DNA from: an uncultured Bacteroidales bacterium
GTDB taxonomy: Bacteria > Bacteroidota > Bacteroidia > Bacteroidales > UBA932
Assembly: GCA_947253655.1 (NCBI GenBank)
Contig: CAMYAE010000014.1
Coordinates: 1-48,371, forward strand
Direction: 5' to 3'
DNA: 48,371 nucleotides
A model generated the notes under the pieces. It saw only the letters and a program-made list of their open reading frames with translations. It ran no database searches and was not told the DNA's origin. Positions 8,788 to 16,429 of this stretch are shown piece by piece. Each line of letters starts with the position of its first letter. Positions within the stretch are counted from its first letter, which is position 1. The position numbers and the translations under genes are program-made.

Positions 8788-8795
8788 CAAATATA
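8788..8795 (-). promoter_or_regulatory. -7 box of the upp promoter
   Basis: The minus strand reads TATATTTG, a full match to TAnnTTTG, 29 bases upstream of the upp ATG. Confidence 0.5.
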
Positions 8796-8800
8796 GGCAT

Positions 8801-9508
8801 TTATTCTATAATTTCAACCCGATCTTCGGCAAAACTGAAAAATCTGTCGTTCGCAATGACCACATGATCCAAGAGGGCGATGTCAAAAGTGGACAACGCT
8901 TTTTTCAGACCCTTTGTCAGCTCTATGTCAGCCTTGCCCGGTTTAGGGCTGCCTGACGGGTGGTTATGCACTAAAATGACGCCGCTTGCCATTTTTTCAA
9001 TGGCCTTGCATGTAATGAGCTTGATGTCCACGATGGTGGCAGAAGTCCCTCCTTTGCTGATTTTTTCTTTGTCGGTGACATAGTTGGCCCTGTTCAGAAA
9101 GATAACCCAGCATTCCTCATACGGGATCCCTTTGAGAAGAGGGGTCATCATGTCGGAAACCATTCTCGCATTCGTAATGGAAATTTTCTCGACCGAAGCC
9201 TTCTCGACGGCAAATCTTCTGCCTATTTCCATAGTTGCAGCTATGGTCAGCGCTTTCATAAGGCCTATTCCCTCGGTCTGCATCATTTTTTCCGAAGAAT
9301 AGCCGGCAAGTTTTGTCAAAGTCCCTCCGGCAGACCGCAGCAGCTCTCTGGCGATATCTAATGCATTCTTCTTTCCGGTGCCTGTGCGAAGGATTATCGC
9401 CAGCAATTCTGCATTGCTAAGGGCTTCCGGACCTTTCTCTTTCAATTTTTCTCTCGGCCTTTCATCAGGGCTCATATCGGTTATTTTCATTTTAAGTTGA
9501 GTTGTCAT
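8801..9508 (-). CDS. radC: RadC-family JAB-domain protein
   Basis: A 235-residue protein with an N-terminal helix-hairpin-helix-like part (ERPREKL, then NAELLAIILRTGTGKKNALDIA) and a C-terminal JAB/MPN domain. The metal-binding motif is intact: HNHPSGSPKPGKAD. The family was once called a DNA repair protein, but its biochemical role is unsettled and metallo-hydrolase activity is only predicted. The start at 9508 gives six extra residues; an internal Met at codon 7 (MKITDMSPDERPREKL) matches the usual family start better. It stands alone on the minus strand, with a terminator hairpin upstream that belongs to the next gene. Confidence 0.9.
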   Translation of the reverse strand: MTTQLKMKITDMSPDERPREKLKEKGPEALSNAELLAIILRTGTGKKNALDIARELLRSAGGTLTKLAGYSSEKMMQTEGIGLMKALTIAATMEIGRRFAVEKASVEKISITNARMVSDMMTPLLKGIPYEECWVIFLNRANYVTDKEKISKGGTSATIVDIKLITCKAIEKMASGVILVHNHPSGSPKPGKADIELTKGLKKALSTFDIALLDHVVIANDRFFSFAEDRVEIIE

Positions 9509-9576
9509 GACAGTTTTGTCTGTTGTCGGGCTTTTCGTGTCTACGTTGCCTGTTGCAATATGGGGATAATTAAAGA

Positions 9577-9615
9577 TAAAATCCGCATCAGTGGCTTTTC
9601 ATGATGCGGATTTTA
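9577..9615 (-). terminator. Strong terminator hairpin after the carboxyltransferase gene
   Basis: A perfect 14 bp stem (9577-9590 with 9602-9615, TAAAATCCGCATCA) encloses an 11-base loop. On the minus strand a T-rich tail follows. It lies 28 bp past the stop of the 604-residue gene and isolates it from radC. The A/T flanks would let it act in both directions. Confidence 0.85.
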
Positions 9616-9642
9616 CGATTATTTAAGATGTTCTTTTTTTAT

Positions 9643-11457
9643 TTAAGAATTGTCGGGGGCTTGGGCTTTATCTTTTTTTTCAATAAAGGCAACGATTTCG
9701 CCTTTGACCACCTTTTCGCCTTGCTTTGCATTCACGATTACTATATATCCGTCAGTCGAAGGGATTATTTCTTCCATTCCGTAATAAGTCTGTACATAGC
9801 CGATTGCCTTGCCGGCTTCGACCTTAGTCCCGGCTACCGGAGCGGAGGAATTGTCTTTGACGTCAATCTGCCATAATATCTGTCCTTTCACCGGAGCCTG
9901 GACAGCTACGGCCGTAGGGTGCTTGGCGACAAAGTCATCCACATCGAATTTAGGCATTTCCACTACCGGCCTGATTACATTTATAGGAGCATTGGCTTTC
10001 TTCTTGAGATCTTCCAGTTCGGTGTTGAATCTCTCTTTTGCGGCTCCACTCTTGTAATCTCTGTATTGACGCTCGTGCATTGCGAACTCAAACAGCTCTT
10101 CTTCGTCCTGACCCTCATCCCAGCCTTCTTCTTTCATCATGCGGCGGAAGTTGGAAAGCTCGTCTGGATATTCGTCCTGAGGGTTGCCGGTGTAGAATTC
10201 AAGGCCCTTTTCCTTAGCAATGTCTATGATTTCCTGGTCGAGTTCCCCCGGCAGTTTGCCCATTTTTCCTAAAATCATTCCCCAAGTGTCCTTATCAATT
10301 GTCGTCCACCTCGGTTTGCCGTTGAGAGTGTTAAGCAGATTCATAAGGGCTGTGTTCTTGACGTATTGGCTGAACGGGGTTACCAAAGGCGGATAGCCGA
10401 GGCGAGGCCATACGTATTCAACTTCCTGGAAAAGCTTTACCGTGAGTGTGTCCAAACTCATTTCCGGTCTTCCGTGTGCCCTTTGTGCTGCATTTATAGC
10501 CCCCTGGAAGCCTTTGAGGTCTGACATCATCGAGCCCATCATTCCTCCCGGAAGGCCGCAGCCTACCAGCAGGGAAGACATTTTGGCATTTGCCGGATTA
10601 ATCCAATAGCCGAGGAAATCGTCGATGAATTTCTGCGTCAGCCGCCTTACTTCCATATACGCGTCCATGTTCAGGTCTTTTACAGTGAAGCCGTCGGCTT
10701 TCATCATTTCCCTGATAGTAATCACGTCGGGATGAACTTTCCCCCAAGACAAAGGCTCTACGGCGACATCAAGGCAATCGGCACCGGCTCTTGCCACTTC
10801 CAGCATTGAGGCAGGCGAGAATCCCGGACCAGTATGCCCGTGGTATTGTACGAAAATTGATGGATGTTTCCTTTTGATTTCTTTGGTGAGCTCGGCGAGG
10901 AAAGTAGGTCTGCCGACACCAGCCATATCTTTAAGGCAGATTTCATCCGCCCCGTATTCTACGACCTTGTCAACAATGCCCATGTAGTATTCTACGGTGT
11001 GGACAGGGGAGTGTGTGATTGAAAGTGCGACCTGCGACACCATGCCGGCTTTCTTGGCATATTCTACAGACAACTTGAGGTTTCTGTGATCGTTCAGACC
11101 GCAAAAAGACCGTGCTATATCAGTACCCTGTTTCTTTTTGACCTTGAACATCAGTTCTCTGACATCTGCCGGTACCGGATTCATCCTGAGGCCGTTAAGT
11201 CCTCTTTCGAGCATGTGTGTCATAATCCCGGCCTTGCGAAGGGGGGCCGTCCATTTTCTTACGGCTATATTAGGGTTTTCTCCGAACAGCAGATTGACTT
11301 GCTCGAAAGCTCCTCCATTGGTCTCGACCCTGTCAAAGCAGCCCATATCCACTATTGCGGGGGCTACTTCTACAAGCTGGTCCACTCTTGGAACATACTT
11401 CCCTGAGGATTGCCACATATCTCTGTAAACGAGAGAAAATTTTATTTCACGTGCCAT
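9643..11457 (-). CDS. Pyruvate carboxylase subunit B / oxaloacetate decarboxylase alpha-like protein lacking the biotin lysine
   Basis: A 604-residue protein built like the carboxyltransferase half of pyruvate carboxylase. A TIM-barrel (residues 1-300) has the expected metal and active-site residues: D13 (YRDMWQS), K176 (LKDMAG), and H206 and H208 (QYHGHTG). Next come a conserved carboxylase domain (about 310-470) and a C-terminal biotinyl/lipoyl-like fold (about 528-593). In true carriers the biotin is attached at Lys in (A/S)MK(M/L). Here the same place reads YGMEEI, so Glu562 replaces Lys and biotin cannot be attached. The fold may act with a separate biotin carrier or be structural. No carrier, biotin carboxylase or membrane decarboxylase subunit lies next to it, and it is a single-gene transcript. 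Confidence 0.85.
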   Translation of the reverse strand: MAREIKFSLVYRDMWQSSGKYVPRVDQLVEVAPAIVDMGCFDRVETNGGAFEQVNLLFGENPNIAVRKWTAPLRKAGIMTHMLERGLNGLRMNPVPADVRELMFKVKKKQGTDIARSFCGLNDHRNLKLSVEYAKKAGMVSQVALSITHSPVHTVEYYMGIVDKVVEYGADEICLKDMAGVGRPTFLAELTKEIKRKHPSIFVQYHGHTGPGFSPASMLEVARAGADCLDVAVEPLSWGKVHPDVITIREMMKADGFTVKDLNMDAYMEVRRLTQKFIDDFLGYWINPANAKMSSLLVGCGLPGGMMGSMMSDLKGFQGAINAAQRAHGRPEMSLDTLTVKLFQEVEYVWPRLGYPPLVTPFSQYVKNTALMNLLNTLNGKPRWTTIDKDTWGMILGKMGKLPGELDQEIIDIAKEKGLEFYTGNPQDEYPDELSNFRRMMKEEGWDEGQDEEELFEFAMHERQYRDYKSGAAKERFNTELEDLKKKANAPINVIRPVVEMPKFDVDDFVAKHPTAVAVQAPVKGQILWQIDVKDNSSAPVAGTKVEAGKAIGYVQTYYGMEEIIPSTDGYIVIVNAKQGEKVVKGEIVAFIEKKDKAQAPDNS

Positions 11458-11480
11458 AAATTCTTTATTTAATATCTTAA

Positions 11481-11488
11481 CAAAGATA
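11481..11488 (-). promoter_or_regulatory. -7 box of the carboxyltransferase gene promoter
   Basis: The minus strand reads TATCTTTG, a full match to TAnnTTTG, 23 bases upstream of the ATG. The flank to 11590 is AT-rich and shows no gene. Confidence 0.5.
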
Positions 11489-11589
11489 ATAATTATTGTA
11501 TAAAATATATAGGCATTGCAATTCTATCTTGATATTACGGCTCTTTGATTGCCTATTAGGATAATTTCATCAAATAATTTGGAGCGGCT

Positions 11590-11620
11590 ATTGTGGTATA
11601 ACAAAAAATTCGTACCTTTG
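11590..11620 (+). promoter_or_regulatory. Promoter of tRNA-His
   Basis: ATTG (11590-11593) and TACCTTTG (11613-11620) are 19 bases apart, matching the Bacteroidota pattern TTTG-N19-21-TAnnTTTG. The -7 box ends 11 bases before the mature tRNA 5' end. Confidence 0.65.
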
Positions 11621-11631
11621 CACTCCAACAC

Positions 11632-11708
11632 GGTATCCTTAGTTCAGTTGGTAGAGCACCAGATTGTGGTTCTGGGTGTCGTGGGTTCGAGCCCCACAGG
11701 ATACCCCA
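11632..11708 (+). tRNA. tRNA-His (anticodon GTG)
   Basis: A full cloverleaf can be drawn. The 7 bp acceptor stem is GTATCCT (11633-11639) with AGGATAC (11698-11704). The extra G-1 at 11632 pairs with C73 at 11705, the hallmark of histidine tRNA. The anticodon arm is CCAGA-TTGTGGT-TCTGG with anticodon GTG. The T arm contains GGTTCGAGCC. CCA is encoded at 11706-11708. A terminator follows at once, so it is a single-gene transcript. Confidence 0.97.
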
Positions 11709-11711
11709 AGT

Positions 11712-11738
11712 AAAAGCCGGATTATGCCGGCTTTTTTT
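11712..11738 (+). terminator. Terminator of tRNA-His
   Basis: AAAAGCCGG pairs with CCGGCTTTT around a 6-base loop (ATTATG), followed by a T run. It starts 4 bases after the tRNA CCA end. Confidence 0.85.
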
Positions 11739-11766
11739 GTTTCTCAGGCACCTCCTTGAAAAACAA

Positions 11767-11799
11767 AAAGAGCGACCGTCATCACGACCGTCGCTCTTT
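11767..11799 (-). terminator. Terminator of the DUF4783 gene
   Basis: AAAGAGCGAC (11767-11776) pairs perfectly with GTCGCTCTTT (11790-11799). An inner GTC/GAC stem is offset by one C-C mismatch. On the minus strand it is followed by a T-rich run. It lies 73 bp beyond the stop of the minus-strand gene. Confidence 0.75.
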
Positions 11800-11871
11800 C
11801 AATTTAACCCTATTATTATCAACTAAACTAACCTGCATTTGGTATCTGCAACAAGCGTGCCAAAAGTTGGA

Positions 11872-12279
11872 CTACTCTACTTTTTCTATTTTCAACTGTT
11901 GTATCCGGTAGCTGCTCTGCTTGTAGCAAACGAAGATTGTAACCTCAAAAAGATCGCCTCCGGTGTTGAGAGAGCCAATGGCATACTTCATATTGTCCCT
12001 ACCCGCGGTATGTGAAATATTAAAGGACCTCGGTGTGTATGAATTGAAGAACGATTTTATTATCTGCCTTGCCTGATCCCGGCTACAGTCGCTTGAGTTG
12101 GACATTATCGAAACTTCCAGATTGTCGGCAAACCATGCGGACAGTTTTTCGGCGTCCCCAAGGCGTATATATTTCGCTATGGGAATGAATACATCGTAGG
12201 AATCGGATGCCGCGAAACCGCTGTATCCGATGCAAATGGCTGTGATTGACGCTAATATGGCAATTCTTGTCCTCATCAT
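11872..12279 (-). CDS. DUF4783-family secreted protein
   Basis: A 135-residue protein with a signal peptide (residues 1 to about 23, ending GFAAS) and a small alpha+beta domain of the NTF2-like type. Motifs that fit DUF4783 are IAKYIRLGDAEKLSAWFADN, a central SRDQARQIIKSFF and a strand ending YRIQQLKIEK. The family is common in Bacteroidota, is probably periplasmic, and has no known function. It is transcribed away from rlmH, which starts about 100 bp away in the other direction. The assignment rests on pattern recognition. Confidence 0.75.
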   Translation of the reverse strand: MMRTRIAILASITAICIGYSGFAASDSYDVFIPIAKYIRLGDAEKLSAWFADNLEVSIMSNSSDCSRDQARQIIKSFFNSYTPRSFNISHTAGRDNMKYAIGSLNTGGDLFEVTIFVCYKQSSYRIQQLKIEKVE

Positions 12280-12304
12280 TGCATTAAAACAGACCCTTGG
12301 AATG

Positions 12305-12335
12305 TTGCAAATACCGAGCCACGTTGTTATATTTG
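12305..12335 (+). promoter_or_regulatory. Promoter of rlmH and the histidine kinase
   Basis: TTG (12305-12307) and TATATTTG (12328-12335) are 20 bases apart, matching TTTG-N19-21-TAnnTTTG. The box is 40 bases upstream of the rlmH ATG. Confidence 0.6.
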
Positions 12336-12375
12336 TCTGTTCCGGACGCTGATGCTCCGGTGCAGGAGGCTGCGT

Positions 12376-12849
12376 ATGAAAATCACTTTGCTTACAATGG
12401 GCAAGACCGATGTGACTTGGGTCAAAAATGGGCTGGACTTATATGTTTCCCGCCTGAAACATTATGTACCCTTTGCCGTCAATGAGCTTCCGGAGCTGAA
12501 AAACGTTTCTTCTTTCAGCACGGCACAGATAAAGGAAAAGGAGGGTTGCAATATATTGAATGCTGTCAAGCCCGGCGATGAAGTCATTCTTTTGGATGAA
12601 CGCGGCAAGGATTATTCTTCGTTGGAATTCGCCGGATTTCTCCGGGACAGGCAGATGCGTTCCAACAGGGATCTCTTGTTTGTCATAGGAGGAGCATACG
12701 GCTTCTCGGAGGAGGTCTACAAGCGTGCCGACGGCAAAATATCCATGTCCAGGATGACATTTTCACATCAGATGATAAGAGTGATATTCGCAGAACAGCT
12801 ATACAGAGCATTTACAATCATTAAAGGGCAACCGTATCACCACGAGTGA
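12376..12849 (+). CDS. rlmH: 23S rRNA (pseudouridine1915-N3)-methyltransferase RlmH
   Basis: A 157-residue SPOUT-fold methyltransferase that methylates pseudouridine 1915 in helix 69 of 23S rRNA on assembled ribosomes. The S-adenosylmethionine-binding trefoil region reads FVIGGAYGFSEEV, and the diagnostic C-terminus ends QPYHHE. The ATG at 12376 was chosen because MKITLLTMG is the family start and gives the normal length. The frame also runs open 24 bases further upstream. An AGGAGG-like sequence about 6 bases before this ATG is unusual for Bacteroidota and supports the choice. The stop is 1 bp before the next start, so the kinase gene is co-transcribed. Confidence 0.95.
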   Translation: MKITLLTMGKTDVTWVKNGLDLYVSRLKHYVPFAVNELPELKNVSSFSTAQIKEKEGCNILNAVKPGDEVILLDERGKDYSSLEFAGFLRDRQMRSNRDLLFVIGGAYGFSEEVYKRADGKISMSRMTFSHQMIRVIFAEQLYRAFTIIKGQPYHHE

Positions 12850-12850
12850 A

Positions 12851-15800
12851 ATGAAAGACAGGCTTATATATTTGATTAGGAAACATCTTTGGCTCATCCT
12901 GCTGCTTATAGTTGCAGTCGGCATCTGTACTGCTGTCCTGCTGAACAGGCGTTCCGATTTCACCGGTCCGGCCGCTAATCGTCTCACCTCCCTTATAGCC
13001 GGCAGAATGGAGAAATTGGACGGCTATATGCAGGAGGCCGCAGCCGATGACTCCAAGTGGCCCGAATTTAAGGACTTCCCGGAGGATATGGTGATTTATA
13101 GATATGTCAACGATTCTCTTAATGCCTGGTGCAACCAGTTCACATTGGACAATGACGATATTGGCAGGAGGGTGTATGTCCAGAGGTTTATCAATCTGAG
13201 ATTTAATATAGTATCTCCTCTCGCCTCGGCCGATACGGTTGCCTCCTATATGAATATAGGCCCGAAATGGTATTTGGTCAAGGCCTTGTACGGGCCGCGT
13301 TCAACGGTGGTGATAGGCGGTCTGGAGATCAAAAACACTATGGCCACAGGGTCCTATAATGGGGTAAATCCAAAGCTCAAGGTGTCAGACAGGTTTTCAA
13401 TCTACCCGATATCCTATACCGGAGGGGCTCCTGTCTATATAGACGGCAGGCCGCTTATCAAGATTATCCAGGAGAATACGGGGGTGGCGCCTTTGTTGCC
13501 GGAGCCTATCTATATCTGGTTAGCTCTGTTCGTGCTGGTCGCAGCCATGCTGTATTATCTGTACAACCATAGGACCATTCGGGTTATGGCATTGGCGATG
13601 ACAGGCATTTCTGTCCTGATCTTTGCCATATTCTGGATAGGCAGAAGCCTGCATTCGGTGTCTGATATGTTTTCTCCGACGGTATATGCCCAAGGCTCTT
13701 TCTTTTATTCCTTAGCCGTCCTGATAATCGTTAATTTGTGGATTTTCCTTATGGTGTTCTGCGCCTATCTGTCAAGGGCTTCCATAAACAAATATATGGA
13801 AGCTGACCCAAAAGGGATTCGGACAGGCCTGTTGTCGGTATTTTCGGTCGCGGTAATCATAGCCATAGCAATATATATCCACCTTACCCTAAAGGGGCTT
13901 ATAATGAACTCCAATATTACTTTGGAGCTGTATAAGGTAAGCGGTATAAACCGATATACGGTATATATTTACATCTCATATCTGTCCCTGATGACGGCAA
14001 TCGCCCTGCTGTTGCAGATGTTGCGGCCGGTGCTGAAAAAGAATTACGGACTCAGATACAGCATGTTTTCAAGGACATTCAGAGTTATCTTCGCTATATT
14101 GAGTGCGGCCTATCTGCTGTCCATGTCGTCCGTTTTGGGTTTCAGGAAAGAAAAGAATCGGGTGGACATCTGGGCTAACCGTCTTGCAGTAGACAGAAAT
14201 CCGGGTTTTGAGCTGAGGCTCCGAAGAATTGAAATGGCAATTGCAGGAGATCCCGTGATACCTGCGCTTATACCTCTGAACAAGGATTATAGGGTGGTGC
14301 TGAACAGGATAAGGGAAACATATCTGAATAGGATGTCTCAGGAATATGAGACGACCTTGTATATGATGAACGATGCCGATCCTGTTACGGACGCTTTCAA
14401 GTATTTTAATGAGAGAATCCGGAACGGGATGGCAATAGCCGACAGTTCCAGATTTATCTATTCCAAATCTACCAACGGGCGAGCCTGCTATACAGGCCTT
14501 TTCACCTACTACAATACGGGGATCGGGGTCACGAGGCTGTTTATAGGGATAGATTCCAAACTCGACAAGGAGGGTACAGGCTATTCCGCAATCATCGGTG
14601 AGGCGAGTGCCGGCTCTGTGGTGATACCTAAGCGGTATTCTTATGCCAAATACTTGGCTGACAATATGGTAAGTTATAGGGGGGAATATCCTTATCCTAC
14701 GATATTTTCGGGCAGGCTTAAGGAAATCAGCGAGGCATCGTGGTCTGCCAATGCTTCCATTGACAAATTCGTCCATTTCGTGACAAGGATATCGGATGAA
14801 GAAATTATTGTCATATCAAGACCGAGGGTCGATTTTATGAAATATATGGTGGCAGGCTTCCTGATAGCCTTGCTGGCATTTTTCTGTATAAGTCTGCCGA
14901 CTGTTCACACCAACAGGCAGACGGTGTTCGAGAGGGGCTATTACAAGACCCGTATAAACACAGTGTTGTATTTCTCGCTGTTCGCCACTCTAATCTCTAT
15001 GGCGGCAATCAGCGTGCTGTTCATTTACCGTAGGAATGAAACCAATGTCATGAATCTCATGACCGGAAAGATCAACACCATACAGTCGTTGGTCGAGTCC
15101 TATAGCCTATATTTCAAGTCATATAAGGATTTCGACAATGCCGATTTTAGCGGAGCTCTTGAAAATATAGGCTCCTATACGAAATCCGATATATCCCTGT
15201 ATTCGCTTGACGGCAAGGTGGTTAAGTCCACTTCTCCGGAGGTTTTCGAGAGGATGATGCTCGGCTCAAGGGTGAATGAAGAAGCGTATCGTCGGATAAT
15301 GCACCGTAACAAGAGGTATTTTATACATAAGGAAAAATTTGTAGGTCACGCCTATTATGCGATGTACGCCCCTGTTATTAACAGCGAGGGAAAGAAAATA
15401 GCCATAATCTGTTCTCCATACACCGATTCCGCTCTTGACTTCAAGTCCGAGGCGGTTTTCCATGCCTTGTTTATAATAACGGCTTTCCTCATTCTCATAG
15501 TGATAACGAGGATATTGTCATCAAAGATAATCGACAAGATGTTCAGGCCTCTCGTGGAAATGGGCGTGAAGATGAACACCGCCATTACCGACGGATTGGA
15601 GTATATCATCTACGATAGGGAGGACGAAATTTCATCGTTGGTGCACTCCTACAACCTTATGGTGCATGACCTGTCGGAGAGTTCAAAGCAATTGGCTGAA
15701 ATAGAGAGAAATAAGGCGTGGAGCGAAATGGCGCGTCAGGTCGCCCACGAGATCAAGAATCCTCTCACTCCTATCAAGCTTCAAATACAGAGGATAATAC

Positions 15801-16429
15801 GTCTTAGGGAAAAGAATGACCCCCGCTGGGAGGAAAAATTCGATTCCATAGTGCCGATAATCATGGACAGTATAGACGGATTGACAGACACGGCAAACGA
15901 GTTCTCCACTTTTGCAAAACTATACAGTGAGCCTCCTGTCCTGATCAACCTTGATGAGGTGGCAAGGAAACAGGTTGCCCTCTTCGATGAGAAAGACAAT
16001 TGTACTATACAGTATATGGGATTGCAGAATGCCATGGTGCTTGGGCCTAAGCCCCAGATAACCAGAGTGTTCGTAAATCTGTTGTCTAATGCTGTGCAAG
16101 CTGTAGAAAATCAGCAGCGAGAGGACTTTGAGAACGGGCTGCCCCCGAAACGAGGTCTTGTCTATATTTCCGTCAGGAACAGTATGAAAGACGGTTTCTA
16201 TGATGTGGTAGTGGAAGACAACGGTCCCGGTGTCAAGGACGAGGACAGGCAGCACCTCTTTACCCCTAACTTTACAACAAAGAGCAGTGGAACGGGTCTC
16301 GGTCTTGCAATAAGCAAGAATATAATAGAGCTTTGCGGTGGAGAAATACAGTACAGCCGCTCTTTCTCATTGCAGGGAGCGTGCTTTACATTCAGAATTC
16401 CTAAGGCATCGGACAGGGCGACTACTTAG
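12851..16429 (+). CDS. Very large multi-membrane sensor histidine kinase
   Basis: A 1192-residue protein. Hydrophobic segments suggest about ten membrane passes: near residues 12-32, 220-242, 245-265, 284-307, 327-350, 369-392, 410-432, 665-685, 702-727 and 870-892. Extracytoplasmic loops lie between (about 33-219, 433-664 and 728-869). A HAMP-like linker precedes the HisKA helix with the phospho-acceptor H966 (ARQVAHEIKNPLTP). The ATPase domain has the N box (NLLSNAVQAV), G1 (VEDNGPGV), the F box (FTPNFTTK) and G2 (GTGLGLAI). The kinase core resembles the NtrY type. No response regulator is adjacent, so it is an orphan here. It is translated 1 bp after rlmH. Its 3' end overlaps the convergent der gene by 8 bp. 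The signal sensed is unknown. Confidence 0.9.
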   Translation: MKDRLIYLIRKHLWLILLLIVAVGICTAVLLNRRSDFTGPAANRLTSLIAGRMEKLDGYMQEAAADDSKWPEFKDFPEDMVIYRYVNDSLNAWCNQFTLDNDDIGRRVYVQRFINLRFNIVSPLASADTVASYMNIGPKWYLVKALYGPRSTVVIGGLEIKNTMATGSYNGVNPKLKVSDRFSIYPISYTGGAPVYIDGRPLIKIIQENTGVAPLLPEPIYIWLALFVLVAAMLYYLYNHRTIRVMALAMTGISVLIFAIFWIGRSLHSVSDMFSPTVYAQGSFFYSLAVLIIVNLWIFLMVFCAYLSRASINKYMEADPKGIRTGLLSVFSVAVIIAIAIYIHLTLKGLIMNSNITLELYKVSGINRYTVYIYISYLSLMTAIALLLQMLRPVLKKNYGLRYSMFSRTFRVIFAILSAAYLLSMSSVLGFRKEKNRVDIWANRLAVDRNPGFELRLRRIEMAIAGDPVIPALIPLNKDYRVVLNRIRETYLNRMSQEYETTLYMMNDADPVTDAFKYFNERIRNGMAIADSSRFIYSKSTNGRACYTGLFTYYNTGIGVTRLFIGIDSKLDKEGTGYSAIIGEASAGSVVIPKRYSYAKYLADNMVSYRGEYPYPTIFSGRLKEISEASWSANASIDKFVHFVTRISDEEIIVISRPRVDFMKYMVAGFLIALLAFFCISLPTVHTNRQTVFERGYYKTRINTVLYFSLFATLISMAAISVLFIYRRNETNVMNLMTGKINTIQSLVESYSLYFKSYKDFDNADFSGALENIGSYTKSDISLYSLDGKVVKSTSPEVFERMMLGSRVNEEAYRRIMHRNKRYFIHKEKFVGHAYYAMYAPVINSEGKKIAIICSPYTDSALDFKSEAVFHALFIITAFLILIVITRILSSKIIDKMFRPLVEMGVKMNTAITDGLEYIIYDREDEISSLVHSYNLMVHDLSESSKQLAEIERNKAWSEMARQVAHEIKNPLTPIKLQIQRIIRLREKNDPRWEEKFDSIVPIIMDSIDGLTDTANEFSTFAKLYSEPPVLINLDEVARKQVALFDEKDNCTIQYMGLQNAMVLGPKPQITRVFVNLLSNAVQAVENQQREDFENGLPPKRGLVYISVRNSMKDGFYDVVVEDNGPGVKDEDRQHLFTPNFTTKSSGTGLGLAISKNIIELCGGEIQYSRSFSLQGACFTFRIPKASDRATT

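Noticed and set aside
8801..9508. radC as a mark of a genomic island
   Set aside because: RadC-like genes occur on islands, but here both flanks are core genes and no other mobile genes are seen.
11632..11740. tRNA-His as an integration site of a mobile element
   Set aside because: There is no integrase, no repeated tRNA 3' end, and ordinary genes lie on both sides.
12352..12375. Upstream start for rlmH adding eight residues
   Set aside because: The family begins at MKITLL, and the AGGAGG-like sequence is placed for the ATG at 12376.
14069..14776. A 235-codon minus-strand open frame inside the histidine kinase gene
   Set aside because: It is opposite a continuous extracytoplasmic domain, shows no known motif and has no promoter.
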